Positions 26,228 through 36,689 of a stretch of 64,000 bases of DNA are shown piece by piece (positions within the stretch are counted from its first letter, which is position 1; every line of letters begins with the position of its first letter). The notes beneath the pieces were generated by a model, which was given only the letters and a program-made list of their open reading frames with translations, did no database searches and had not been told where the DNA came from. Both the position numbers and the translations under genes were made by a program. The stretch comes from Bacillota bacterium (GTDB lineage Bacteria; Bacillota; Clostridia; Peptostreptococcales; Acidaminobacteraceae), in NCBI GenBank assembly GCA_025210655.1, contig JAOARG010000035.1, positions 62,001 to 126,000 on the forward strand. Direction: 5' to 3'.

Positions 26228-27460
26228 ATGAATATATTCAAAGAAAGAAGACAAAAATTTTTCAATCCCTTAAGAGAAGATTCAGTTGCTGTATTTTTTT
26301 CTAAAGAGGCTCCTGTGACTTCTTTAGATGATAGATATTACTACATAGTAGATAAAAACTTTTATTACCTTACAGGAATTGAAAGGGAAAATTTTATTCT
26401 TACAATAGAAAAGATTAATGGTAAGTATGAAGAATACCTTTTTATTGAGAAGTCCAATGAGGATATTGAAAAGTGGACAGGCATAAAAATGAGAGCAAAA
26501 GAAGCGAAGGAAATAAGTGGAGTAGAGCATGTACGATATGTTGATGATTTTAATGCATATCTAAATAGTATATTCACTAAGATGTATATTAAAAATCTAT
26601 ATGTAGATTATCAGATAACTTCCTATAAAGACACAAGTACTTTTGAGCATAAATTTACGGAGGAAATACTTGAAAAATACCCATATGTATCAATAAAGAA
26701 TTCTAATTCTTTCTTATCTTCACTAAGGATGATAAAAGATGTTAAGGAAATTTCTGAGTTAGAAAGTGCCATAGAAATTACTAGAAATTCATTAAACAAG
26801 TTGATTAAGGATATTCCACATTTGGAATATGAATATCAAATTGAGAGCTCTTTTCAACACTATAGCAAAATGCAGGGTTCACCTTATAATTCCTTCTCTA
26901 CTATAGCAGCAAGTGGTAAAAATGCTGTGGTGCTACATTATCTGGAGAATAAAAATAGTTTAGAAAGTGGAGATCTTGTACTTCTGGATTTGGGGGCGAC
27001 GTTCAATAATTATTGTGCAGATATATCAAGAACTTATCCGATTTCTGGTAAGTTCACAGATAGGCAAAAAGAAATCTATCAAATAGTCCTAGACTCTCAA
27101 AATGAAGTAATAAGAGAAATTAAGCCAGGTCTAAGATTTAAGGATTTAAATGAAATTGCGAAAAAAAGCTTATATAAGGGGCTTGAAAAAATAGGTATGA
27201 TCAATGATATTGAAGAGTTAGATAGGTATTACTATCATGGTGTAAGTCATTATTTAGGACTTGATACACATGATGTTGGTGACAGGGATATTGTTCTTGA
27301 ACCTGGTATGGTTCTAACTGTTGAGCCTGGCCTATATATTAAAGAAGAGTCCATAGGTATTAGAATAGAAGATAATATATTAGTAACTGAAGATGGTCAT
27401 AGAAATCTTTCCTATAGAATTCCAAAAGAAATAAATGAAATTGAAGAACTTATGAAATAA
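26228..27460 (+). CDS. M24 family metallopeptidase (Xaa-Pro aminopeptidase type)
   Basis: The enzyme removes N-terminal residues ahead of proline using two metal ions. The 410-residue protein has an N-terminal creatinase-like domain (about 1-170) and the C-terminal pita-bread fold with ligands in LLDLGATFNNYCADISRTYP, HGVSHYLGLDTHDVG, TVEPGLYI and GIRIEDNILV. Start is the ATG at 26228 with GGAGG seven bases upstream; earlier in-frame starts at 26168 and 26213 fall in the promoter and ribosome site. Monocistronic, ending in a hairpin at 27464. Confidence 0.92.
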   Translation: MNIFKERRQKFFNPLREDSVAVFFSKEAPVTSLDDRYYYIVDKNFYYLTGIERENFILTIEKINGKYEEYLFIEKSNEDIEKWTGIKMRAKEAKEISGVEHVRYVDDFNAYLNSIFTKMYIKNLYVDYQITSYKDTSTFEHKFTEEILEKYPYVSIKNSNSFLSSLRMIKDVKEISELESAIEITRNSLNKLIKDIPHLEYEYQIESSFQHYSKMQGSPYNSFSTIAASGKNAVVLHYLENKNSLESGDLVLLDLGATFNNYCADISRTYPISGKFTDRQKEIYQIVLDSQNEVIREIKPGLRFKDLNEIAKKSLYKGLEKIGMINDIEELDRYYYHGVSHYLGLDTHDVGDRDIVLEPGMVLTVEPGLYIKEESIGIRIEDNILVTEDGHRNLSYRIPKEINEIEELMK

Positions 27461-27463
27461 TAT

Positions 27464-27486
27464 AAGGCTGCATACTTGCAGCCTTT
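27464..27486. terminator. Bidirectional terminator
   Basis: AAGGCTGC and GCAGCCTT enclose ATACTT (27465-27485) between convergent genes, with A- and T-rich flanks. Confidence 0.75.
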
Positions 27487-27488
27487 AT

Positions 27489-27914
27489 TTATCTTATATT
27501 ATCTACCATTTTATCTAAAAGCTTATCTAAAAGTTCAATTTCATCTGGTGTGAAGTCTTTGAAAGATTCCTCAACTAATTTTCCAGAAATGTTTGAGAAA
27601 ATTTTTTCTACAGAATGTCCTTCATCAGTTAATGTGATATAGCTAACCCTATTGTCTAGTTCACATCTGTGTTTAGATACATAACCTAATTTTATTAGTT
27701 TATTTACTAGAGCTGTTACTGTAGATTTGTCTTTACATATTAGTTTTGAGATTCCTTTCATAGTAAGTTTCTCATTTTCATTAAGTGCAGATAAAATTGA
27801 TCCATGTGAAGGGCATAATCCTTTTAGTTCAAAATCTTTTAGTTCATTATTGACTTTATTGTTATATTTTGTTTTAACTTTACCTAAGTTACCAAGTACG
27901 TTCTTTTTATTCAT
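27489..27914 (-). CDS. MarR-family transcriptional regulator
   Basis: A 141-residue winged helix-turn-helix protein: the recognition region LTMKGISKLICKDKSTVTALVNKLIKLGYV and the wing SYITLTDEGHSV are typical of MarR proteins, which repress genes until a small phenolic or similar ligand binds. It is divergent from the acetyltransferase-like gene at 27988 with a very AT-rich 73-base spacer containing near-palindromic TATAATAATATTATA. Autoregulation and control of the neighbour are likely but not shown. Confidence 0.9.
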   Translation of the reverse strand: MNKKNVLGNLGKVKTKYNNKVNNELKDFELKGLCPSHGSILSALNENEKLTMKGISKLICKDKSTVTALVNKLIKLGYVSKHRCELDNRVSYITLTDEGHSVEKIFSNISGKLVEESFKDFTPDEIELLDKLLDKMVDNIR

Positions 27915-27987
27915 ATCTATTCCCCTTTAGTTAGGATTAATCTTATATTATAATAATATTATATACTAAAAAAATTGAGGTGAGAAT

Positions 27988-28587
27988 ATTAACAGGTTAC
28001 AAAAAATTGAACTTAATGATAAAATTGTTGAGTTTTATTCTAGAAATTTCATGGAGGATCCACTTTACAAAGTAATAATAGAAGAGGAAAGTAAAAGAAA
28101 AGATATTCTTAGAATTTTCTTCAAGAATTACTTGAAATTAATTGAGAAGTACTGTGATTTCTATACTATTGATGATGTAGTTTTCGCAACTGTTTATAGG
28201 TCTAAGAAATTTGATAATCAATTTATATATAAACTACAGTTATATTATAGAATTTCAAAATCTATTGGTATTTCAAAAATTATTGGAATAAGAAAATTTT
28301 TTAGAGGAGTTTCAATTTTGATGAAAATGAGTTCAACCTGGATAGATGATCTTGTTGAAAGTGAATATTCACATATTGATATGATTGCTACTGAGCTATC
28401 TTGTAGAGGTCAAGGATATCTGAGTAGCTTGTTTGAAGCTATAATCCATGAAGATGAAGTATACACTATTGAGACTCATAATATAATAAATACGAAAATT
28501 TATGAAAAATATGGTTTTGAACTTGTTAGACAAATTGAATTAAAAAATACAGAATTAATTCAATATTGCATGATAAGAGTTACATAA
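27988..28587 (+). CDS. GNAT-like acetyltransferase, probable ATT start
   Basis: A protein of about 199 residues with the layout of small GNAT proteins: an N-terminal stretch ending in FYSRNFMEDPLYKVII, a middle region, then IATELSCRGQGYLSSLF (acetyl-CoA-binding R/Q-x-x-G-x-G/A type) and a C-terminal YEKYGFELV motif. The first ATG in frame (28051) cuts this pattern in half and has no ribosome site, while GAGGTGAG at 27977-27984 precedes an in-frame ATT at 27988 by four to seven bases, with no ATG, GTG or TTG in frame between. Acceptor unknown. Confidence 0.78.
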   Translation: MNRLQKIELNDKIVEFYSRNFMEDPLYKVIIEEESKRKDILRIFFKNYLKLIEKYCDFYTIDDVVFATVYRSKKFDNQFIYKLQLYYRISKSIGISKIIGIRKFFRGVSILMKMSSTWIDDLVESEYSHIDMIATELSCRGQGYLSSLFEAIIHEDEVYTIETHNIINTKIYEKYGFELVRQIELKNTELIQYCMIRVT

Positions 28588-28612
28588 AATAATTATGTAA
28601 ACGAGGTGTTTG

Positions 28613-29326
28613 ATGAAGGGATTTATTAGAAATATTATAGAAATTAGTCCAGTAGATGGACCCGGTAATAGAACAGTTATTTTTCTTCAGGGATGCAATT
28701 TCAACTGTATGTATTGCCATAATCCTGAAACAATTGAAATTGTGAATTCAGCAAGTGATGATGTAAAGGAGATGGACACTAAAGAAGTCCTAGAAATAGT
28801 TTTGAAGAATAGATCTTTTATAAGGGGGGTCACTATTTCTGGTGGGGAATGTACAGTACAGTTTCCTTTCCTCATTGAACTGCTAAAAGAGTTTAGTCAA
28901 GCAGGTATAAGTGCTTACGTTGACACGAATGGACATTTTAACTCTGAACAAAGGGAGTTGTTGATTAAGTTCTGCGATAAAATCATGCTAGATGTAAAAG
29001 AATCTAGTGAAGAGAAACACAAATTTTTAACGGGAGTAAGCAATGTGAAGGTTCTTGAGAATCTGGAAGCATTACTGAAAGTAGATAAAATCTATGAGGT
29101 CAGAACGGTAATTGTACCAATGATATTAGATAATGAAAATACAGTAAAAAGTGTATCTGAAATAATTAGTAAGTACGATTCAGGTATAAGATATAAGCTT
29201 ATAAAGTTTAGAAACCATGGAGTGAGGAAGGAGCTTAAAAATATCTCATCTCCAAGTGATGAATATATGGTAAAATTAAAAGGTATTGCTGAAAATGAAG
29301 GATTAAAAAATATTATAATTGTGTAG
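28613..29326 (+). CDS. Radical SAM protein, PFL-activating-enzyme type
   Basis: The 237-residue protein carries the radical SAM cluster motif CNFNCMYCHNPE (CxxxCxxC), ISGGECTVQ (the GGE SAM-binding motif) and DVKESSEEKHKFLTG, matching small glycyl-radical-enzyme activases such as PflA and NrdG-like activators. No glycyl radical enzyme gene is nearby, so the partner is unknown. It lies eight bases before ruvA and begins at ATG 28613 after GAGGTG. It is the first clear member of the long housekeeping operon. Confidence 0.88.
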   Translation: MKGFIRNIIEISPVDGPGNRTVIFLQGCNFNCMYCHNPETIEIVNSASDDVKEMDTKEVLEIVLKNRSFIRGVTISGGECTVQFPFLIELLKEFSQAGISAYVDTNGHFNSEQRELLIKFCDKIMLDVKESSEEKHKFLTGVSNVKVLENLEALLKVDKIYEVRTVIVPMILDNENTVKSVSEIISKYDSGIRYKLIKFRNHGVRKELKNISSPSDEYMVKLKGIAENEGLKNIIIV

Positions 29327-29334
29327 GTGAAAAG

Positions 29335-29946
29335 ATGTTTGATTTTATAAATGGTAAAGTTGAAGAAATACTTGTAGATTCAATTGTTGTAGAAAATAAT
29401 GGTGTGGGATATAGACTTTTTACGTCATATAATACTATGTCTAGTGTTAAGATTGGTGATGAGAATAGATTTTATGTAAAAATGCTTGTTAAGCAGGATG
29501 ATATTTCCCTAGTTGGATTTTCTACTAGGGAAGAAAGACAGATGTTTGAAATACTCACTTCCGTATCAGGAGTAGGTACAAAAGCGGGCTTATCAATACT
29601 TTCAACTCTAACCTTATATGACATTCAAGTTGCAGTATTGAATGGTGATGATAAAACAATATCTAAGACTAAGGGTATAGGTAAGAAAACTGCTCAAAGG
29701 ATAATCCTTGAGATTAAAGATAAAATTGATAAGAGTATATCGTCTTCTTCTGCTGGTGTCGTTATGACAGCTCCCGTTTCTAATCTTGTGGGTGGAAGCA
29801 TTACAAATGATGCCGTAGAAGCTCTTGGCACTCTGGGATATTCAAAATCAGAAGCACAAGAGGTTGTTAATTCAGTAATAAGTGAGGATTCAACACTTGA
29901 GGACATTATTAGGGATTCTTTGAAACTCCTTAATCGATTAGTTTAG
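29335..29946 (+). CDS. ruvA: Holliday junction DNA helicase subunit RuvA
   Basis: RuvA binds four-way DNA junctions and loads the RuvB motor. The 203-residue protein has an N-terminal OB-fold (MFDFINGKVEEI), two helix-hairpin-helix motifs (TSVSGVGTKAGLSIL and TKGIGKKTAQRIILEIKDK) and the mobile C-terminal domain III that contacts RuvB. Standard length. The ruvA-ruvB order with a 13-base gap is conserved. Confidence 0.98.
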   Translation: MFDFINGKVEEILVDSIVVENNGVGYRLFTSYNTMSSVKIGDENRFYVKMLVKQDDISLVGFSTREERQMFEILTSVSGVGTKAGLSILSTLTLYDIQVAVLNGDDKTISKTKGIGKKTAQRIILEIKDKIDKSISSSSAGVVMTAPVSNLVGGSITNDAVEALGTLGYSKSEAQEVVNSVISEDSTLEDIIRDSLKLLNRLV

Positions 29947-29959
29947 GTAGGGTGATTAA

Positions 29960-30985
29960 ATGTTTGATGAAACAACTAGGTTGGTGACACCAAATTTTAG
30001 CGAAGGTGACAAAGAGTTTGATAATAATTTGAGACCGAAGATGCTTAATGATTATATTGGCCAAGACAAGATTAAAGAAAAGTTAGATATCTTTATTGAG
30101 GCAAGTAAAATACGTCAAGAACCTTTGGATCATGTTTTACTATATGGACCTCCGGGTTTAGGTAAAACTACTTTATCTAATATTATTGCCAACGAACTTG
30201 ATGTAAATATAAAGATAACCTCAGGACCTGCTATTGAAAGACCAGGAGATCTAGCAGCTATATTAGCAAGTGTTACAGAGAATGATGTTTTATTTATCGA
30301 TGAAATCCATAGACTAAATAGAAGTGTTGAAGAAGTTCTTTATCCTGCAATGGAGGATTTCGTTTTAGATATCATTATCGGAAAGGGCCCCAGTGCAAGA
30401 TCAGTTAGAATAGATTTGCCTAAGTTTACTTTAGTCGGTGCAACTACTAGAGCTGGAAATCTTACATCTCCTTTAAGGGATAGATTTGGTGTACTACTTA
30501 AACTGGATTTATATAATGTTAAAGATTTAGGTAAGATAGTCAAAAGGTCGGCGGACATACTATCAGCAGAAATAACTTCTGAAGCAGTTGAAGAAATTGC
30601 CAAAAGAAGTAGAGGTACACCAAGAATAGTAAATCGACTTTTAAAAAGGGTAAATGATTATTCTTTAGTTAGGGGAGACGGTATTATTGACTTGAAAATA
30701 GCTAATGAAGCTTTAGATTTACTTGATGTTGATTCATTAGGCTTAGATGAAGTTGATAGAAAAGTTATTAGAACAATCATGGAGAAGTTTGATGGGGGGC
30801 CTGTTGGTCTTGATACTCTCGCTGCTTCAACTGGAGAGGAAAGGGTGACAATTGAGGATGTATGCGAGCCGTATTTATTACAACTAGGTTTCTTAAATAG
30901 AACTCCAAGGGGAAGGGTACTTACTAGACTAGCATATGATCATTTTGGAGAGATATATCAAGAACAGCTAAATCTCATTACTTAA
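29960..30985 (+). CDS. ruvB: Holliday junction branch migration ATPase RuvB
   Basis: RuvB is the hexameric AAA+ motor that drives branch migration. The 341-residue sequence contains the N-terminal [11 protein letters not shown], Walker [11 protein letters not shown], Walker [11 protein letters not shown], sensor [16 protein letters not shown] and the C-terminal winged helix (RTPRGRVLT). Length and motifs are canonical. Cotranscribed with ruvA. Confidence 0.98.
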   Translation: MFDETTRLVTPNFSEGDKEFDNNLRPKMLNDYIGQDKIKEKLDIFIEASKIRQEPLDHVLLYGPPGLGKTTLSNIIANELDVNIKITSGPAIERPGDLAAILASVTENDVLFIDEIHRLNRSVEEVLYPAMEDFVLDIIIGKGPSARSVRIDLPKFTLVGATTRAGNLTSPLRDRFGVLLKLDLYNVKDLGKIVKRSADILSAEITSEAVEEIAKRSRGTPRIVNRLLKRVNDYSLVRGDGIIDLKIANEALDLLDVDSLGLDEVDRKVIRTIMEKFDGGPVGLDTLAASTGEERVTIEDVCEPYLLQLGFLNRTPRGRVLTRLAYDHFGEIYQEQLNLIT

Positions 30986-30998
30986 CATGGAGGTTAAT

Positions 30999-32525
30999 AT
31001 GAAGAAAATTATTGTTTTATCAGTTTTGTTACTCTTATTACTTCCTATAACTTCATATGGGCTTGAAAATGACTATATTGATATAGGTCTGAAGTTTGGA
31101 AGTCAAATTGATGAAGTGGATCTTGTATTTGATAAAGGAATGTCTTTTGGATTTAACTCAGCAAATAACTATAATGAATTGTTGTCTTTTAAAGGTGTAA
31201 GTAATATTACTTTATACAAGGATACAACATATTCCCTTCAAGTGAAGAAGTCTTATAAAAGTATTGATGAGATGTCCAATGATTTAGAGGCTATTAGAAA
31301 AAAAGGTATAGAGGTATACCCAGTCTTTGATAATGGTCTATATATAAGAATTGGCAAGTATAAGTCTTCTTCCGAGGCAAAATCTGATATTAATAAGCTG
31401 AAATCTAAAGTGAATGGAAGTCTTGAAGTGAAAGAACCTTCAAAGACATTTGTGAAGATTTACAGTGGTAAGAATACTTTATTCGTGTATAATACTGTAG
31501 ATGGTAGGTCGTTATATCTTAAAAGCTTAGGAGATTATTTTCAATTTTCTGGTAAGAAATATAGAAATGGTTTGAAAATAGCTAGATATGAAAATAGTGA
31601 CTTAACAATTATAAATAGATTAAGAATGAATGAGTACTTGTATGGTGTATTGCCAAGGGAAATGAGTAGTTCTTGGCCTATTGAAGCACTAAAAGCTCAA
31701 GCTGTAACAGCTAGAAGTTTTGCTATAAAATCTAGGGGAAAACATAGTAGTATGGGTTTTGATTTGTGTACTACTACTGATTGTCAAGTGTACGGTGGAT
31801 ATGACTCTGAAGGGCCAATATCTAATAGAGCGGTTGATGAAACTTCTGGGAAACTATTGTATTTTGGAAATGATATAGCTAATACTTATTATCATTCTAA
31901 TTCTGGTGGTTATACGGCAAATATAAAGAACATATGGGGAGCAGAGTATCCATATTTGGTGTCAGTAGAAGATAGTTTCTCTATTGGATCACCCCATTCA
32001 GATTGGAAAATTGAACTTAGCAAAGATCAAATGGAAAATACCCTATCAAAAAATGACATAAATATAGGTAATATCAAGGATATTTCTGTTATTGATAAGA
32101 GTATTGATGGAAGAGTAACTAAATTACTTTTTCAAGGATCAAAGGGTTCAAAAGTTCTTGAAAGAGAACTTCCAAGAAAGGTTATTGGTTACACAAAATT
32201 AAAGAGCATGAACTTTGATGTTTATAAGAATAGCTCTGTAATAGTAAAAAATCAGGCTAAAACCTTGACAACTTCACTAAAAGACAAGTATATTATTTCA
32301 AGTGACAGTAAAAAGTCAAAAACAAAACAAAATCAAATATATGTTGTGTTTAGTGGTAAAGAAGCAAAGGAGATTTCATATTCAGATGCAGACTTTACAA
32401 TCCATGGTCATGGATTTGGACACGGTATAGGTATGAGCCAGTATGGTGCTAAAAAGATGGCAGAGCTTGGCTATACTTATGATCAAATTCTATACCATTA
32501 CTATAAAGGCACAGCAGTTAGATAG
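30999..32525 (+). CDS. SpoIID/LytB-domain protein
   Basis: A secreted protein of about 508 residues: signal peptide at the N-terminus, a SPOR-like peptidoglycan-binding segment (about 70-140), then the SpoIID domain (MNEYLYGVLPREMSSSWPIEALKAQAVTARSFA... and HGHGFGHGIGMSQYGA). SpoIID proteins are lytic transglycosylases acting on denuded glycan strands; in sporulating species they act in engulfment. Start is the ATG at 30999 behind GGAGG (30990); the ATG at 30987 overlaps that ribosome site. It lies in the ruvB-queA operon, a common clostridial position. Confidence 0.9.
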   Translation: MKKIIVLSVLLLLLLPITSYGLENDYIDIGLKFGSQIDEVDLVFDKGMSFGFNSANNYNELLSFKGVSNITLYKDTTYSLQVKKSYKSIDEMSNDLEAIRKKGIEVYPVFDNGLYIRIGKYKSSSEAKSDINKLKSKVNGSLEVKEPSKTFVKIYSGKNTLFVYNTVDGRSLYLKSLGDYFQFSGKKYRNGLKIARYENSDLTIINRLRMNEYLYGVLPREMSSSWPIEALKAQAVTARSFAIKSRGKHSSMGFDLCTTTDCQVYGGYDSEGPISNRAVDETSGKLLYFGNDIANTYYHSNSGGYTANIKNIWGAEYPYLVSVEDSFSIGSPHSDWKIELSKDQMENTLSKNDINIGNIKDISVIDKSIDGRVTKLLFQGSKGSKVLERELPRKVIGYTKLKSMNFDVYKNSSVIVKNQAKTLTTSLKDKYIISSDSKKSKTKQNQIYVVFSGKEAKEISYSDADFTIHGHGFGHGIGMSQYGAKKMAELGYTYDQILYHYYKGTAVR

Positions 32526-32534
32526 GAGAAAACA

Positions 32535-33557
32535 ATGAAAAGACAAGACTATTATTTTGATCTTCCAGAAGAACTTATTGCTCAGACACCATTAGCAGAT
32601 AGAGACCATTCTAAACTAATGGTAGTTGATAAGAATACTGGAGAAATAGAAGAAAAAATATTCAAGGATATAATAAATTATCTTGAGGAAGGAGATACCC
32701 TTATTCTTAATGACACTAGGGTAATGCCTGCAAGGATTTTTGGTGTTAAGGACACAGGTGCTAAAGTTGAATTTCTGCTTTTAAAAAGAGTAGATGATAA
32801 TAGATGGCAGACACTTGTAAAACCGGGAAGAAGAGCTAAAATCGGTTCGAAATTCTCATTTGGTGAGGGTTTAATGACTGGTGAGATAGTTGATACCGCA
32901 GAAGAGGGTTCTAGAATTATTGAATTTTCATATGATGGAATATTTGAGAACATATTAGACCAACTTGGTGAGATGCCGCTACCTCCTTACATTACTGAAT
33001 CTTTAAATGATAAGGAGAGATATCAGACTGTATATTCAAAGGAAGTTGGTAGTGCTGCTGCACCAACTGCTGGATTACACTTTACAGAAGATTTACTAGG
33101 TCACCTTAAAGAAAAAGGTGTGAATATTGGATTTATCACTTTACATGTGGGTCTAGGAACATTTAGACCTGTGAAAGCAGATAATATTTTAGATCATAAA
33201 ATGCATTCGGAGTTTTATATTCTTAGTGAGGAAACTGCTGAATTAATTAATAATACTAAGAAAAATGGTAAAAGAGTTATTAGTGTAGGTACAACATCAA
33301 CCAGGACACTTGAAAGTGTAGCAGCAGAAAGCGGTTTGATTGAAGCATGTAGCGGATGGACAGATATTTTTATTTACCCAGGCTATGAGTTCAAAGTGAT
33401 TGATGGTATGATAACTAATTTTCATCTTCCAGAATCCACTTTAATTATGCTAGTAAGTGCTTTAGCAGACAGGGAATACATTTTGAATGCATATGAAACA
33501 GCAGTTAAAAACAGATATAGATTCTTCAGTTTTGGGGATGCTATGTTCATTAAATAA
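32535..33557 (+). CDS. queA: S-adenosylmethionine:tRNA ribosyltransferase-isomerase
   Basis: QueA transfers and rearranges the ribose of SAM onto 7-aminomethyl-7-deazaguanine in tRNA, giving epoxyqueuosine. The 340-residue protein has the N-terminal [40 protein letters not shown] and the C-terminal [17 protein letters not shown], all standard. Next to tgt, the enzyme acting just before it in queuosine synthesis. Confidence 0.97.
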   Translation: MKRQDYYFDLPEELIAQTPLADRDHSKLMVVDKNTGEIEEKIFKDIINYLEEGDTLILNDTRVMPARIFGVKDTGAKVEFLLLKRVDDNRWQTLVKPGRRAKIGSKFSFGEGLMTGEIVDTAEEGSRIIEFSYDGIFENILDQLGEMPLPPYITESLNDKERYQTVYSKEVGSAAAPTAGLHFTEDLLGHLKEKGVNIGFITLHVGLGTFRPVKADNILDHKMHSEFYILSEETAELINNTKKNGKRVISVGTTSTRTLESVAAESGLIEACSGWTDIFIYPGYEFKVIDGMITNFHLPESTLIMLVSALADREYILNAYETAVKNRYRFFSFGDAMFIK

Positions 33558-33575
33558 TAAATGAAATCATTTTAG

Positions 33576-34703
<1,128 letters not shown>

Positions 34704-34771
34704 TATCTATTGCAGTAATTGTAAAAATCTTATAGAATATAATATGTAATATATATAAAGGAGGCTTCATA

Positions 34772-35038
34772 ATGGGTCAATATGGTTCTATTATCTACAT
34801 GGTAGTAATATTCGTTGCTTTTTATTTTCTACTTATCAGACCACAAAAGAAGAAAAATCAAAAAATGCAAGATATGAGATCTAACTTGAACGTAGGAGAT
34901 CAAATAGTTACTATTGGCGGTATGGTTGGCAAAATTACTTCTGTTAAAGAAGATAATATTGTTGTAGAAATCGGTGCTGACAAAACTAGACTTGAGTTCA
35001 AGAAGTGGGCAGTAGGAAGTATAGTAAAAGAAGATTAA
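34772..35038 (+). CDS. yajC: Preprotein translocase accessory subunit YajC
   Basis: An 88-residue protein with one N-terminal membrane helix (IYMVVIFVAFYFLLIRPQKKK) and a small cytoplasmic domain with the conserved GDQIVTIGGMVGKI motif. YajC associates with SecDF and SecYEG. SecD and secF lie 1.6 kb downstream, separated by the SCIFF genes, as in many Clostridia. Confidence 0.95.
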   Translation: MGQYGSIIYMVVIFVAFYFLLIRPQKKKNQKMQDMRSNLNVGDQIVTIGGMVGKITSVKEDNIVVEIGADKTRLEFKKWAVGSIVKED

Positions 35039-35065
35039 TCATAGTAATTTGAGGAGGAAACAGTA

Positions 35066-35206
35066 ATGAAACATATAAAAACTTTATGTAAAGGTTCTTT
35101 AAAGAAAAGTGCAGCTAAAGGTGGATGTGGAGAATGTCAAACTTCATGCCAATCTGCTTGTAAGACATCTTGTACAGTTGCAAATCAGGAATGTGAAAAT
35201 AAGTAG
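35066..35206 (+). CDS. scfA: SCIFF ranthipeptide precursor (six-cysteine peptide)
   Basis: A 46-residue peptide with the SCIFF pattern: leader MKHIKTL...KKSAAKGG and a core with cysteines at residues 21, 24, 28, 32, 36 and 43. The radical SAM enzyme encoded next forms thioether links from these cysteines to non-alpha carbons. An additional, seventh cysteine lies in the leader at residue 8. Good ribosome site GAGGAGG. SCIFF is almost universal in Clostridia, but its biological role is not established. Confidence 0.95.
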   Translation: MKHIKTLCKGSLKKSAAKGGCGECQTSCQSACKTSCTVANQECENK

Positions 35207-35212
35207 GTTACT

Positions 35213-35237
35213 AAAGCAGCTATATGCTGCTTTTTCT
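35213..35237 (+). terminator. Hairpin between the SCIFF precursor and maturase genes
   Basis: AAAGCAGC-TATAT-GCTGCTTT followed by further T residues. It probably ends a share of transcripts and keeps the maturase level below that of its peptide substrate. Confidence 0.7.
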
Positions 35238-35265
35238 ACGTTTTATGACTCGGAGGTAAAGATAA

Positions 35266-36621
35266 ATGATACACAAGTTTAAGCAGAAAGATACTGCTTT
35301 AGTTTTAGACGTAAATAGTGGAGCCGTGCACGTTATAGATGACATGGTTTATGACATATTAGATTTTTATCCAAATCCTGACAAAGAGGAGATATTAGCT
35401 AAGTTATCTGCAACTTATGAAAGTGAAGATTTGACTTCAGCTATGGAAGACATTGATTATCTGATTGAAAATGAGCAGTTATTCAGCGGAGATGAATATA
35501 CTGAAAATATAGATTTTGAAATTTCCAACCCAGTAATTAAAGCTCTTTGTCTACATGTTGCCCATGATTGTAACTTAAGATGTAAATATTGTTTTGCATC
35601 TCAGGGAGATTTTGAAGGCCAAAGACTTATGATGGATTTGGAAACAGGTAAGAAAGCTTTTGACTTCATTGTAGCTAATTCTGGTAACAGAAGAAACTTG
35701 GAAGTTGATTTCTTTGGTGGAGAGCCTCTTATGAATTTTGAGGTTTGCAAACAGCTAGTTGATTACGGTAGAAGTTTAGAAGAGAAGCATAATAAGCATT
35801 TTAGATTTACTATGACTACAAATGGAGTCCTATTAGATGACGAGACTATTGATTATCTTAATGAACATATGGATAATATTGTTTTAAGTCTTGATGGTAG
35901 AAAAAATGTTAATGATAACATGAGACCAACAACTAATGGTAAAGGATCTTATGATGTTATAGTTCCAAATCTAAAAAAGATGGTGGAAAAAAGAAAAGAC
36001 AAGCAGTACTACATTAGAGGTACTTTTACTGCAGAGAATCTTGATTTTTCTGAAGATGTAATTCATTTTGCAGATTTAGGATTCAGACAGACTTCAGTTG
36101 AGCCTGTAGTAACAGAACCGGAACATCCATATGCACTTAAGGAAGAACATATGGAAAAAATAAATGAAGAGTACGAGAAATTAGCTGAGGAATATATAAA
36201 GAGACATAAAGAAGGAAATCCATTTGGATTCTTCCATTTCGAAGTTGATCTTACTCAAGGTCCATGTGTTATAAAAAGACTTAGGGGTTGTGGAGCTGGA
36301 GCTGAATACGTTTCAATAACACCTGAAGGGGATATATACCCATGTCACCAATTTGTTGGAAATGAAAAGTTCAAAATGGGATCTGTACATGGTGGAGAAG
36401 TTAATACAGAAATGGCAACTGAGTTCAAAAATGCAAATGTTCTTAGTAAAGACAAGTGTCAAACTTGTTGGGGTAAGTTCTATTGTAGTGGTGGTTGCCA
36501 TGCGAATGCATATAACTTCAATAATGATATAAACATTCCTTTTGAAGAGGGATGTAAAATGTTACTTAAGAGACTTGAATGTTCTCTTTACATTCAAGCT
36601 AAGCTCCAATTGGAGGATTAG
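35266..36621 (+). CDS. scfB: SCIFF radical SAM maturase
   Basis: This 451-residue enzyme installs thioether crosslinks in the SCIFF peptide. It has an N-terminal peptide-binding (RRE-like) region (VLDVNSGAVHVIDDMVYDIL), the radical SAM motif CNLRCKYCFA with FFGGEPLMNF, and a C-terminal SPASM domain with a cysteine array (GCGAGAEY, YPCHQFVG, CQTCWGKFYCSGGCHANA) for auxiliary iron-sulfur clusters. Length and motifs match the family. It follows the precursor gene by 59 bases. Confidence 0.96.
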   Translation: MIHKFKQKDTALVLDVNSGAVHVIDDMVYDILDFYPNPDKEEILAKLSATYESEDLTSAMEDIDYLIENEQLFSGDEYTENIDFEISNPVIKALCLHVAHDCNLRCKYCFASQGDFEGQRLMMDLETGKKAFDFIVANSGNRRNLEVDFFGGEPLMNFEVCKQLVDYGRSLEEKHNKHFRFTMTTNGVLLDDETIDYLNEHMDNIVLSLDGRKNVNDNMRPTTNGKGSYDVIVPNLKKMVEKRKDKQYYIRGTFTAENLDFSEDVIHFADLGFRQTSVEPVVTEPEHPYALKEEHMEKINEEYEKLAEEYIKRHKEGNPFGFFHFEVDLTQGPCVIKRLRGCGAGAEYVSITPEGDIYPCHQFVGNEKFKMGSVHGGEVNTEMATEFKNANVLSKDKCQTCWGKFYCSGGCHANAYNFNNDINIPFEEGCKMLLKRLECSLYIQAKLQLED

Positions 36622-36640
36622 ATAAAAATTGAAGGAGAAT

Positions 36641-36667
36641 TAAAGGAAAAGTATCCTTTAGTTTTTT
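36641..36667 (+). terminator. Terminator after the SCIFF maturase gene
   Basis: TAAAGGA (36641-36647) pairs with TCCTTTA (36654-36660), followed by GTTTTTT. The stem is short, so partial read-through into secD is likely. Confidence 0.6.
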
Positions 36668-36689
36668 CTTTAAACAAGGAGGAAGAAAA

